Of a DNA stretch of 64,000 nucleotides, positions 1 to 12,999 are shown in pieces (the first letter of the stretch is position 1; every line of letters begins with the position of its first letter). This DNA comes from Dromaius novaehollandiae (lineage: Eukaryota > Chordata > Aves > Casuariiformes > Dromaiidae). The stretch is from positions 13,645,619 to 13,709,618 of the forward strand of contig NC_088105.1 of NCBI RefSeq assembly GCF_036370855.1, in the 5' to 3' direction. The notes under the pieces were generated by a model. That model worked only from the letters and a program-made list of their open reading frames with translations, was not told the DNA's origin and made no database searches. The translations under genes and the position numbers were made by a program.

Positions 1-3000
1 CCTGAGATGGTTGGGTTGAACCTAGATATTGTTTCACTGTTTTTGATTTTTTTTTTAAAAAAACAAAGTTTTATATGTCCTAAACTAATTTAAATTTACA
101 AAATTTGACCAAAAGAAATAAGAGACAGTATTCATGTCAAGTCTCAGGTTCAAGCCTCTGTATTTTCTGTTGGGTCAGATCAGTGTGGGGCTGTCTGCGC
201 TTTTTCTACCTGCAATAGAAATCAATGGCTTTAAACTTCCACAGGGAAAAAAAATAATCTGTTTTGACAAAAAAGTAGACCTGGGAAATTTTGGTTTGGG
301 ATAACGTAGAAAACGTATCCATCAGAAATGCATGTAATTCTGCTTTGCCAAATTTGGTAAAACAGTCCATTTGTGAATAGTTAGGATATAAAAATGTCAA
401 TATGAGACAGGCATGCACAATAACTTAGGTCTGTGTGTTAACATTAAATGACCCGCACTGCATGCCCTGATGTGTTAAGCTTTGTGTTTAACAGCTGAGG
501 CAGTGGCTGGCTATTATATGCATGCATGTAAATACAGATATAAATGCATGCGGAGAGTACAATAAAGATGAGGACAGTGCTCTTGCTCTCTTGGCAATAT
601 ATACTTTGTGTTGCTGAGTTTTTAATGTCACTTTTAATTTTCTTGTTTTGGGAAAAATAACAAAATTCTTCTGACTCCTATTTAGTCAGTGTGGCTTCCT
701 CAGAAGCTTTGCCCAGAATTAAGGGAAACAGCTGCAGAGTAGCGCTCTGAATTTCCACAGCCCCTAATAAGTACATGTGTATGGTCATGCCTGCTGTTCC
801 CTGTTGAACGTCCTCATCAGCAAGGGGCCTGCTGAGTCACCTGGCACATTACATACTCCTGAAGCTCTAAAATGCTGTGGCCCAAAGAAGGGAAGCAGAA
901 GAACTGACCCCTTCCCCCAGGCGCACTCTGTGTAAAGGGCTGGATTTGGTAACCTGCAAATGTGCTATTGCAGGTGGAGGCGTTGTATTGCGATGGCAGT
1001 GTTTTAAAATGTCTGCTTGCTGGTGCACGTACTTTATTAGTTATATTTCAGTGATAGCTGTTGCTGGAGCAGTTTGCAAAAAGATAGTGAAGTTCAGGCT
1101 GCTCAGAATATGTGGTTTTCTGCAGTGTACATGAAGTTGTGCAGGGACAGGCTCTCACTGAGTGCCTACTGCTTATCTACTGTCTACCCTTAACCAGCCA
1201 CGGAAATACTTGGAGTGTTATCTGGTCCTGTAACTGCTGAGTAGCTCAACATGGTTCAGTCCCAGAACTCGTTTGCCCCCTCGGCATGGAGTGTTAATTG
1301 GATATTCTTGTGAGTATTTGGTGGCTGAGTTTCAGTTGCGAGTGGGAAGTGTTTGTGATGTTGCAGTTGCTTCCTCTGGAATATCTTCTGATTCTGGGTT
1401 GCTGGAAGCTTCACCAAGATGGAGCAGGAGGGGAACCACCTGCAAGGAAACAAGGTTTAAAGAATTTGGATCATGATGTGCTGGGCATGAGGAAACAGAT
1501 GGGTGGATGTTTGGTAGAGCTATTCCTGGCCTGGAGCCAGTTTGTGTCAGTGTGACTCAGAGCACAGCTTCCTGTAGCCTGGCATGTAGGGCTGGTGTGT
1601 GAGCCCAGGCTGGTAAGGCTTGCTGGCTCTGGGCGTGGATAGCTAATGTCTATTTTCTGTGCTGTGCCAGAATTGGGAGTGTGGTGCTGAGGCTCCTCTA
1701 TGTCTCTGGATGGAGTCACATAGACTTACTGGTTTGGGGGGCTGCTGGTGGGAAGGGAGAGGAGGAGGTGAAAGGATAGGAAGAGCCCATGCTGGAGTCA
1801 CTGCGGAGAAGAGGTGAACAGCACCAAGAATGATGAAGCTTGGCTACCAGAATTTAGGAGCCAGTGAGTTTAGAGCAGAATAAAAGGGTTAAAATGAACC
1901 CATTTGTCCAGAAGTGATGGTTTTTGGAGTGTACCAGTCCTAAAATACAGGAAAAAGATGATTGAGAGTGAAATTGAAGTATTATAAATATCAGTTTGCC
2001 GAAACAAATCAGATTCTTCTTTATAAACATGGGTACGTATGTGGAGTTACTATAGATACTACTGGGAAAGGGTTTTTTTCCCCTCTTAATGATGCATCAT
2101 AGTGGTACACTGGCTGGTTTAGGCCTTTGTATTGTACGATTGTACTAACAAGAAAAGCTGATGTTAGAAATGCTCTGCTACAGCATAGAGAGACTAAAAT
2201 TCTCTCTGCACAAATTCAGTTCCAAATGAAAGGCTCTTTGTCCACCAGTGTTTAAGTAGTTTTCAGTGATATTTTTACTTACTGCAAAACTGTATGAAAT
2301 ATCCAGTTTTTTTCTCTCTCCTGCTGACATGCTGTGTTGGTGGCACCTGTGAGACACGTGGTTTGGATAGTTTGCTCTGTCAGTCTCTGAAATGTCTTGG
2401 TGGGCAGCTGGTAGTACGGTGGGCTTTAGCTGAAGTGTCCCTGCTGAAAGCTGGTGGTAAAAGCCCTTTGGTGCTGGGCTACTACTTCCAAAGTTGTGGG
2501 GGGAAAGTATCTCAGCTGCTGGAAATTCTGGCTGGTTGCTGAGCAGATGGTCTATGATGAGTTTGTAAGAACTGGCCAAAAGGAGAGCCTTACAGCACTA
2601 TGAAAGCCAGAGACTGTTTTGCAAAGAATAAGCCTGATATTAACTAGTATTTTTGCCTAGTGTAAAGTATGTAGATCCATGTTTATACACAGATATTGGT
2701 GGCCCGGTTTCTCAGGCATTTAAACTTCATAGCACCTACCTTCATTTAGAATTGGACTATACAACATTGCTGAAAATCAAACAATTCATGTTGTTTTTTG
2801 CATGCTTTTTCAGGCACCACTGCTGGAAGATTTTCCTCTGAGGCTTTTCCGCCCCTTGGTAGTTCGGTGGATGGGTGGTTAGAATTCAGCCCTCAGAAAA
2901 GTTAATTAATTGACATGCCTTGAACATTCTTGGATAAATGGAAATAGTTCCTAAATGATTAGTTGTGCCAAAATAACACCTAAAGGTAGAGGGGATGGAG

Positions 3001-4029
3001 AAAGGAGACCTAGGCTAGGTGCCTATGCGGGTTGATCAGCCTGAACTCTCTGTGAAGAGAGGTAGTAATGGGAACAAAGGAAAGACAAAGGAAAAGGGGA
3101 ATCTTAATGGTGGGAGATGAAGAAAGAAAAGGAAAGGCGACTGTTGTTGCGGCAGCCCAAGCCAGCAAAACTAATTATGGAAAGGTTGGACGTTGCTGAA
3201 CTTGGGAGTACTTTAGAATTTTCCTCTGGAATTTAGTTTGCTTTTATCTCTTGCTGCTGTAACTCTTTAACTTTTCTTTTTCTGAATCATCTGTGTTTGT
3301 CTAACCCTGGAGAGATGAATTTTGTCAAGCTTTGAATATGATTTGTCTGGCTAGACCTCCAAAGTTGAGGCTTATACTTGAATTCTAAGAACAGATAAAC
3401 ATACTTCATTTCATCTCCTCATCTCTCTTCTCTCCCCCTGGTCCATTGTATAAGAAAGGTGTAGTTTGTTCTTCTGCATTTTTGTTTATTACTTCTCCTT
3501 TAAATCTTATTGGAGGCGTCATTAGGCATGCAGTGGCCTTCCTGGCTGTTCTTCAGCTTTAGGCTAGCATGGAAAAATTCCTGCAGATTGCTGGTTTTGG
3601 AACATTAAAAGTTCATGGAGTCTCAGAAGCTGTAGAATGCAGTGAGCTGTTAAAAATTTATTAGTCTATTCCTTCTTTTTTTCTTTTCCCTTTTTTTTTT
3701 TTTTTCTCCTCATTAATGTTCTGGAGCCTGCCTGACAATATTCAATGGAGAGGATGTTTTATGTTCTGGACCCTGGTTACTTTTGTCCACACATGGGGTC
3801 TATGTGATACTCATTTTGTGCAAATTCCTACGGGGTGGGTGGAGGGAGGGAGCACTGTTGGACTTTGTTCTCTCTTGCACCACGTTAGCTTTCATCTGAT
3901 TGAATTTGTTTTTCAGGGTCATCACATGCGCTATAAAAATTGGCAGAAAGAAAGAGAGCATGAATGAGTAGCTGGAATAAAAGGAAGGCTTTTCCCAGCA
4001 GCAAACTTAATGCTGAAATAAAGTGATGG

Positions 4030-4430
4030 TGGATCATGCTCCAAGTAGTATGTTGAAAAATTAGGGAGGGTTCATAGAAGAGCCATGAAAATGGTGAAGG
4101 GGCTGGAAAACACACCTTTTGATGGAAAATGTTTTTATCAAAGAGGAAATTGTAGATGTTTGTCACTACTGACAGGAGCAGCAGAAGTGTGATAATAAAG
4201 GGCTTTTTAGTCTAGCCAGGAGTGGAATAATAAGCTGTTGTAGCCAGAAGGTACAGCAGAAAAACTTAGGCTAGAAAAAAGCTGCAAATTTTTGAATGAG
4301 GTTAATTAACTGTTGAAATACCTTGCTTCCACTGCTGGGAATTTCTTAAACAAAATGGAATGATCTAATTTAATGTGTTCTGGTTCATTGTTTCTCACCT
4401 CCTCTTGAGGAAATATGAATGAACTCCTAG
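4030..4430 (+). mobile_element. Degraded CR1-like LINE fragment, 3' part
   Basis: The text around 4070-4120 (AGAGCCATGAAAATGGTGAA and then GGGCTGGAAAACACACCTT) and around 4262-4350 (AACTTAGGCTAGAAAAAAG, then a GAGGTTAATTAACTGTTGAA stretch) follows, in order, the 3' portion of CR1/L3-type LINEs of reptiles and birds as I remember them. The copy is sense to MTA1, heavily mutated and has no open reading frame. The boundaries are approximate. The family call is from memory and was not computed; an alignment to Repbase CR1 consensus sequences would settle it. Confidence 0.5.
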
Positions 4431-6229
4431 AACTGGAGGCATTATAGCTTCATCAGCCTAGCGTGGCATTGGATTTAATTATCAAGAGATGAGTGTGAAA
4501 GTGGAAACACTGCTCTTGATCAAAGACAGCTATTGAGGTGGGACTACAGGGAAGTACTTTAGCATCAGCTGTGTAGGAAGCCAGACTTATTTCACAGGTC
4601 TCTTCTGGTTACTTAGACCTTACATAAAATTTGATTGTTGCTTTGCAGTACCTGGTTGTATTAACTGCATTACAATTCTTCCTTGATCAGCAGTGGCACT
4701 GGCTGCCTTTTTGAAGTTGAGAATAACCATCCAAAGGAAGTTTGTCCATCCGGGAATGACTTTAATCAAAAGAGAATGCTTTTTGGACGTGACTCGGACC
4801 TGTTTTCTCTAGATCTGGCTGTATCTGGCTAGATTGCCAAAATCAGTAGATGCATAGTAGTTGAGCAGATGGCTGTATATTCTGTGTATTTGTATCAGGC
4901 CTGGGATTCCTATGTGTGAGAGGACCTGTAGGAGAGTGTCTCGTGGGCCGGATCAAGTTATATGGAACAGCAGGGGCAGATCTGGTCCCTGAGCAATGGT
5001 GGAATATAAAATGGAGAACAGCTAATTAAAAAAGATCTCTGAATGGGCTGGTGTCTGAGGCAGTGGCCAGTGACCCTGATGTTTTACAGTCTTTCTAGAG
5101 GTGATGAAAGCAGCTAGCAAATCAAGAGGGCATAAAAGATGTAAGGGTGGCCAGCAGGGACACCGTTTCCTGAAAAGCATACAAAACCTGAGGAGAGAAG
5201 TAGAAAAATAAGGTGAGCATTTGCTGAGAAAGTTAATGGTATAAATAGCTGTAAAGTGAACCTCCAGGAGACAGAGGAGAGCGTCCTGTTCCTTTTTGAA
5301 GGTGAGACTATGGTCTGTCCAGTTGAAACAGGTTGCACTTAAGAGTGCTAGCAGCAAACGTGCTGGTGTAGTGATTATGCAGTTTTGCAGTACTGGAGAT
5401 AACTGTACTGGACACAGTGTAAACAGAGGCAGCATTAGGGAAAGTTTTTAAAAGGGTATATACAAAGGTGGAAGTGTTAATGGTGAATCAGTGCTCTGTC
5501 AGGTGGCAGGGGAGTTTGAAAGCTTATCCGATAATCTTTTTTTTGTAAAAATGAATGGATAAAAAACTGTTCAGCCATGTGCAGCAGAGCTTGAAAAGGG
5601 GAGACAGGTTTAAAAAACAAACAAACAAAAAAACAACAACATGCAGTATTGCCTTTCCCATGCTCATGAGCTGACCCCAGATCTGAAGATCAATGTGTGT
5701 TTCATCTGCTTTCAGGACTGGTTAAGAGCACAGTAAAGTAGTATTCTGAAGCCCAGAGGAACTCGGGTTCCCTTTGGTCAAAAATAAAGCAAACATTGAG
5801 TAGAACATAGCGTAATCCTGTTTTAGGGCAAGTTTCTCAAGCATCATGATTGCTTATCAGTTCTCGTTACTTAGATACTAGAATAAAAGAGCCTCTGTTT
5901 GATTTTACTGGCATGGGATAAAATGAAATCTCTGAGTCAGTGTTGCCTGAGACTGCAGACAGATGCAGCCGTATCCGTACACAGAGTAGCTGTCGTGAAC
6001 CACTATAAAGAGTGCCTAGTTAACTAGTGGAGCTGATTAAAGAGTTAAATTTTTGGTTTTGTGACAAAAAGAGAGAACAAGGGAGAAAAATAAGCGTGGG
6101 GATTTACTGTATTTTTTAACCCTATTTAAAAGTTCAGAAAATTTATCTTGTTTCAATTTAGACCATCTTTTTTAAGTGCTCTTTCAGAAGATCTGTGTGA
6201 CTTAGAAATTATCATGGAGGAGCATCTGC

Positions 6230-6260
<31 letters not shown>

Positions 6261-6268
6261 TATATATA
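6230..6268. repeat. Poly-A plus (TA)n microsatellite
   Basis: A run of 18 A is followed directly by about ten TA units. It lies in the MTA1 intron. This could be the decayed tail of a retroposed element, but I see no recognisable element on its 5' side. Confidence 0.85.
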
Positions 6269-8460
6269 GTTTTGAAACATTTCACAACTTTTTGAAAGCT
6301 GCTGCCCTTTGAAACTTTTTTAGTTGAATTCCATTGATTTAAACTTTCTTGCCAAGCTTCATTTGCTACCCTGTTTCTTTAAAAGTGTCTAATTATTGAA
6401 TTTGCTAATTATTGAATTTGTGCAAATGATAGCCCCACAGGACTGGGGGATCTCCTCTCTTTCTTAGACTTGATTTTTGAAAGGCTGCTATGCCCAAAGT
6501 GAAGTCGCTTTGAGGCTTAGATCTCCACTTGAGGACTAGAGTGCAACTTGGTCGTGTAATCATGTAACGAATAAGAAAGCGTCTGTCCGAGCCACAGTTG
6601 CAGCCTGTGCATGTGCAGGGGTTACTTCCTAGGTGTGCTCTTTTAATGAATACTGCAATACTGCCGCTTCCTTGCTTTAGATTACATGCCAAAAGTACAG
6701 ATTATTTCTGAGAATTTTTACTTAGCATTTTATATTCAGTTGTGAAAACATTTTCACTTATCTTCAGCTTAGCCATTATACTGTGGTTAGCTCTTTTTGC
6801 TATTATGGAGAATAATGGAATTTTGATATTATGGGGAATATGTTTGAAACAAGGTCAGGAAGAGACGGGCTTCACAATCTGCAGATCAACTTATGAAACA
6901 TACTTGATTTGTGAGGGATAGCACAGCCTAAGATGTATATGTTAACTGGGTGAGAGTAGAGCGCTTGTCCTAAGGCAGTGTTAAATGTGAGAGGAAATAG
7001 GTAGTTAAGTGTGTAGGGGCAGAACTGCAAATGACCTTGAAGATGCAGATCCTGAACTCGCAAACATAAGGGGCATCTACATGTGTGATACATATGTGTA
7101 AGTGCAAAACTCCCAGTTCTAAGACCAGCGACTGATTTGGTTGTGTCTAGCTCCCATAGTTTGGAACAACAAATCCTGAAGTGAGGTGCATGGTTTTACT
7201 GCCTCCCCAACATGTCACAGCCAGATGAAGGTGAACAGTAGTGATTCACTCAACACCGAGATAGGTGGTAGCTCTTCAGTCTAGACATACCTACCACAGG
7301 GCAGCTGCTGCCTTCTTGGCTCATTGCAGCTGGGTGTTACTGCCTAGAAAGTATTAGTAGGGTCGTTTGAAGTGCTCCTAGCACATGCTCCTGCTTTGCA
7401 TGAAGACCTCATCTGCGAGATACTGTGAAGCAAACTAATGTCATGTGGTAGACTGAGCATTTCAGGAACTACTGTCCATCTACATCAGGAACTACATCCG
7501 ACAAGGCTGATATGGGAAGGTTAGTGGAAGGACGTGGGTAAAGAACTGTTGCTTACTCAGATCAATAACTCTTCTTTGTAGAATCTCGTATTTGGAATTA
7601 CTGTTCGTTTAATGTTGTCCCAGGTTTATTCATCCAACAGAGAAATGTGATCACCCCTGTGTTTCATTACAACCAAAACAGTCTGTGTTTCTGTATATGT
7701 TGCATGGGACTGGACTACTGTATTCTGAACTGTGTTAAGCTTTCCTTTTTAAAAAAAAAAATTAAATTTTTTTTTCCTTTTCCTTTGCCAATCTTGGTAG
7801 GAACTTACTTAGGTAAGTAAATTGCAATTTTAACATTGTTTTTAAGTACAACAGAATTTTAAGAAAATGTTAGTCCAGGTGGTGTTTGGTACAGTTTATG
7901 CTCTGTTCTGCTTGTTGCACTTGCATTCCTGAAAGCTTATACTCTACTCGTTGATTGTCAGAAGGTGGACACTCAGTCTGTTTACAGCTGTAACACTCTT
8001 GGCAGTTTAAGAAAGAGAGCTTGCAGTGTATGTCTATATGTGTCAACACACAGACTACTTGAAGCAAACCAGTAATTTGGAGATAAAATCCTTGTTCATC
8101 AAGTCTTGTTCATGCATGCATATTGCTTTTTTTATAGCCCGCTCAAAACGCAGTACTGGTGATATCTTTGTTACGGCTGGGAAGGATGGAATCCCGGGAG
8201 GAGGATTTCTTTTGAAAAAGGAAAGTGTATATAAAGAGTGCGTGGCTTTTGAAATCACAGCCATGTATTTTAGTGTAGCTTATATTTAAAACCTGCCAAG
8301 TGTGAGAATATTTGCTAAATTTTCTGTTCATTGCGATTGAAGATGTACTTATGAATGTTGTCGTATATCGCGTGATTTGCATGATGCTTCCCTTTACTAA
8401 AGAGAAGTAAAACCAAAACAGCCTCCATGACTAATTGCTTGTTGTCCTGATTGATTTAAA

Positions 8461-8478
8461 AATATATATATATATAAA
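8461..8478. repeat. (AT)n microsatellite
   Basis: Short alternating AT run in the MTA1 intron, about eight units. Confidence 0.85.
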
Positions 8479-11400
8479 TTAGGCTCATATGAGATGAAGG
8501 GGCCATAGTTTTGTGCATAGTGGATATGCCAATGACGGGGGTTAATAAGTTTTAGGAACTATAAATTAAACAACTGCAAGGTACATTCAGAGGCTGGAAG
8601 CTGAGCGGCTGCTCCTCCTTGGTACTAGGGTCAGCTCTGCACAGACTTCTTGTGCCAAACTATGAAACGGCCTGTAAATGCACAGGCCATGGTGTGGAAG
8701 TTCAGGCATGGAAGGGCATTGCTGTATTTGTACCCTACTAGGAACATGGTAATGCTTGGTGGTGCTTCTGCAGCTTCTTGATGCTTGCTTCCTGCTAACT
8801 TCCCCATGCTTCAGTCTGTTTGGATGGGATACTGCTGAGAGTTTGGGCTCTCCTGCTTCTGGCAATGGCAGCTCTGTATTGTGGGGAGCTAGAGAAAAAG
8901 GCGGTTGCCTTTGAGCTGTGGGAGTAATTTTTGAATAGTACCTCTGAGCTGGCAAGGTTGTCTTGCTGGACTCGCTGCAAGTAGGTTTGAATCAGTAAAA
9001 AGCATGCACATCCATGTCTCAGTCTTCTAGCGGGCTTGGATACGTTGGTCTTCTGCCTGACCTGGCAGCGGGATCCCCCGTTCCACTCGGTGTTGCTGGG
9101 TGGCAGCAGTTCCTCGCTCCCCTGCTGTGGTCTTGGTGTGTTATGCTTGTTGCTGCCCAAAATTCAGATTTGAGTATTTTCTGACTTTTTAAATAAATCT
9201 GAGTGTGCTAGATCCAAATGACAGGAGATTGTTACATGCAAAGAAAAAGACTGGTTAGCTGAGAGCTTCTCCGCTAGTCTCATTCTAAGAATATTAAAGA
9301 AAGCTGCAAAGAAACAGCAGTATCAGAATTGTATTTGCTGTTTGTGATGGTCTCGCACCTTTTATTTATTTGTTGAAAGTGTATTTCTCTGCAGCTTTGA
9401 TACTTCAAGAATGGTGGGTCATTAAGCCATAGTAACCCTCCATGACTTTTTTTGAGCTAAGATCTCATCCGTAATTGTGCTTATGCTTGAACAAGTTCTA
9501 CGGCCTTCCTCAAGACTCGAGGCCTGCTTGGAGGATCTCACGTAGTATCTCTAATGTGATTAGTTGTTTTATTGCTACTTCAGTAACAGTGGGGCATCAT
9601 CTGTGGTGAAGGAGATCTAGGCTTATCTTCAGATGTACATTTAATTTACCTTGTCTTCGTTTTATCGTCTGGAACTTCCTCTTTATTAATATGTGTAGAG
9701 GAGACTGGCAGGAGGGATTGAAAGGTAGCAGATTTTCTAGGGCCTTTTTTTTTTTTTCCCTGTAGTACAGAAAAAAATCTCTGATGTTCAGTTTTCAGAA
9801 AATATTTCAATTCCTTGGCTGCAAAAGACTAGGAAACCTGATTAGATTCACTGGGGGTTGTTACTGTTTGTGGTTTTAAGGGTTTGGTCAATCCTGAAAA
9901 CACCTCCCCCGGCCCCCTTTTTTTTTTCCTTCACTTGAAGGAAGTTAATGTCACTTCTGACACAGAGGTCTAATTTCAAGTAGTTGGACTTTAGACATCA
10001 CTGAAAGGAATGTCTGCACTTACTTCCCTGTGGCTTCTTAGACATCTTTCAATAAAATAATATTTAAAAAGTCTTCTCCTGGTCTCGTACTGGAGCTATA
10101 GAGGAGCTGCCAGAGCCCTGATAGATTTTACTCCTGGTTTATACTCATGTGCTCTCTTACTTTTTTAACCTGCTTGTGGATGTGTGTGAGAAATCTCTTT
10201 CAAGCCTTAAACTGTGAAAATGGAGCAAGCACATCAGGAAGGACCAAGTTTCACATGGTGGATTGTCTATCTATACCATTCCTTGCCCTGAAAACTCAGG
10301 ATCGATTTAGTTCTTGGAGGTGCCTGTCTCATAGACCTCCTCTCTTGCACAGGGGCCACCACAAGCTCTTGGGCAAGAATCCATCTCTTCCAGTACGGAT
10401 GCATCCTGTTGACTTGACAGCGAGTCTGAAATGGGTTGCAGATGTTATGCTGTCTCTCTGCTTCTCCTAGGTGGCCATTGTTGGTAAAAAGTATTCATTT
10501 AATAACAGTGCTTCAGTCGCACATAGATTCAGTGTAATGATTTTTATTGCAAAATAGAAGTAGTCTTTCAAGTGTCCATTTCTATATTTACTCTTTCATA
10601 CTCCAGTTACCAAGGCGTGACTAAGGGAAAACTCTCAGGTATTTAAGGATTAATTTGCTAATCAATACCTTATTAGCGTGATAGCAAGGATGGAAATTGT
10701 ATTGAAAATTGTAACTTTGTGTCCTATTTTATTGCAGCTAAAATTGACATGGGTCTCTAGCCTAATAGTAATAGTTTATTGGCGAGATGTGTCTACATTT
10801 TAGCCAGTTTTTTTTTTCTTTGCTATTTGAGGTTTCCGAAGCTTTGAGGCTCAGTTGGGAGCAGTTCTGCTCAGCCTTCCTTCAGTTTTGTGTCAGTCTC
10901 AACATCTCTTCTCACCAGGGAAGATTTGGGGTTAATCCTGATACATAGGAATAGTGCTGTCTGCTGTACATCCAGCAATAATCTTCTCGGCAGCAGCAGC
11001 CACACATCAGCTGCTCCAGTAGGCTAGACTTTTCTGGTATCAAGCATGTTCTTAGTATAAGAAAAGAGCTAATTCTGAGTGTGGTTAAAATAAAATATCT
11101 GGCTTCTCTCCAGGGACTAGCATCAGTTGATTTACATCTCGGAGCTCCTGTGAATGAGGGAAATGTTATCTTTCTGTTACGGAAGGGGGAAGAAAAGTAC
11201 TAGAGCTTAACTCTTTGGACTGAAGTCAACAGACCGAGGTTGCATCCTGCTGGCTGTGCCGTTTCCGAGCATTTTGGAGCTCTCTGTCCATCCATCTCAA
11301 ACAGCTGCTCCCAGCTGTGTTTTGAACGCGATTGCTGCTCCTACGTAGAAAGGAATAATTATCTGGAGCTCACATTGCCTTTGTCAGCATCCAAAGATTG

Positions 11401-12967
11401 TTACTGGTCGTCTTACTTGGTGCCTGGTACGTCTGTTCTACAGATTTGATGCAAATCTGGCAACTCTTTCTTCATCTTTGTGGATGCTTAGGCACTAAAG
11501 CACTGCAAAAAGTGAAGCTGTGGCTGTTTGAAGTAGGTAACAACATACCTCCCTGCCGAAATGGAAAATAACGTTTATATCAGCTGTTGATTTTAATGTG
11601 GTATCATGATAGTCAGTGCTCAGAAAAAGTCCCCTGTTCCCCCCTTTACCCTTCCCAGCACATTACTGTGCCATGTGTTTCCTGGCGTACTTGCTTAGTA
11701 CATCGTGTTCAGTTTTACCAAGGAGAATTTCGAGGAGTCTGTTGGAGTACAGCCACAAATGTAAAAGTCAGTTTTTGCTGGGTTCTTAAAAAGCTTTGCT
11801 GTTTCATCACGGCTTAACTGGCTGAACAATGGGAAACTTCAGATGTCAAACCAAATGGATAGAGTTTGGGAAACTTGCTATAAATGTGAAAGCAGAACTA
11901 ATAGCGATTACTTCTGCAGCTGGTGACTGTGTTTCCTGGTGCCTGTAGTACCTGTTGGTTTTGTTGTACTGAACTTCTTGGTTCTGGGCCAGAAGGGGCT
12001 GAAAGATGCTTTGGTGCCTTGATGTTGATGAAGTAGTGTTTTCTGGGAGCTTGCATCCTAGAAACCTAAGAAGTGGTAACAAAAAGGTTTAGTAGGACTT
12101 GTAGTCCATTCTGTGCCATACCTTGCTGCCTTAAAGCAGCACTTCATTATATCCCAAGACTTCTGTGTGTCCTCTAAGGTCTCATGTATATAAGGCACAG
12201 TTTGGTACGTGCACTGGATCGCACCTAAAACATGGACTTTTGGCAGTGTGATAGGGTGTCTTGTAGAACAGCAAATGGCAGTCTAATAAAATCGAGCCTT
12301 TGTGCTTGGTGCTTTACGGTGCTGCTTACGTTACTGGAGCGCGGCTTTGTGTGATAGGCAGAGTTTCTGTGCCTGTGACTGGCAGAGCTAAGCTAATGGC
12401 AGTATTTATGTGCAGTAGGTTGAGAGCAGTTTAGCAGATATAATCTGTTTGCTAACAGTTTGTAGGTCGCGTCTGAGCTGAAGCGTTCCCTGGGGATCCA
12501 AGGATGATAGGAAAGATTTTTTGCGTGTTGCTGTCTTGACAGTATGATACCTTCTTCTTTCGTCTTCTCCTTGATTTCAGTAAATTCCTCAAAAGATAAA
12601 ATAAAAACCCAGATTTTTTTTTCCAAAGAATTGAGGAAAATCTTAGATGTGAAAGAGGCAGTGTACTTTCAGCAGTAGTTTGAAGAAAGGTATGAATGAA
12701 TGGAGAAAAGAATGAGCGAATGGAACAGTTTTGTTTTTTTTTTTTTCCTTCTTTTTAATTTGCAGGCCCTGCTCTTCAAAATATGTTGTTAAGGAAGCTG
12801 TTTTCTTAGTTACCTTTCAAGGAGGGGAGAAGTTAGTTTGGTAGAAAACTCTTGTTTCAGCAAAGCAACCCAGTTGCAAACATAGCTGCGTGTGTTTTGA
12901 TTTTGTACTTTTTCTGTCTTGGAAAAGCAATGGTCTTACCAGCTCTATTCTCTTTCCTGTTTGTTAG

Positions 12968-12999
12968 GTCTGCCTAACCACGGACAAACCAGACAAATG
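12968..12999 (+). CDS. MTA1: MTA1 coding exon (32 bases)
   Basis: Acceptor TTGTTAG before and donor GTAAGAG after. It begins with two bases (GT) that complete a glycine codon from the missing upstream exon, then encodes LPNHGQTRQM. The human counterpart, as remembered, reads GLANHGQTRHM, so this short exon is identified by its protein and by phase-0 splicing to the next exon (M|GPSRN). Confidence 0.9.

Larger units (their letters stand above)
1..12967 (+). other. MTA1: MTA1 intron (3' part of a long intron; 5' end lies outside the window)
   Basis: AT-rich DNA upstream of the first recognisable MTA1 exon, ending in the acceptor TTTGTTAG at 12960-12967. I looked for the preceding MTA1 coding exon, which should encode the stretch ending in MPSRG, and did not find it, so it is probably upstream of the window. 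The open frames here are short and unlike known proteins. The interval holds an old CR1-like LINE fragment near 4030-4430, poly-A/TA microsatellites near 6230 and 8461, and many T-rich runs. A 12-base exon-like unit at 7801-7812 is discussed in the findings. The assignment to the MTA1 intron is inference from the exon that follows. Confidence 0.75.
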
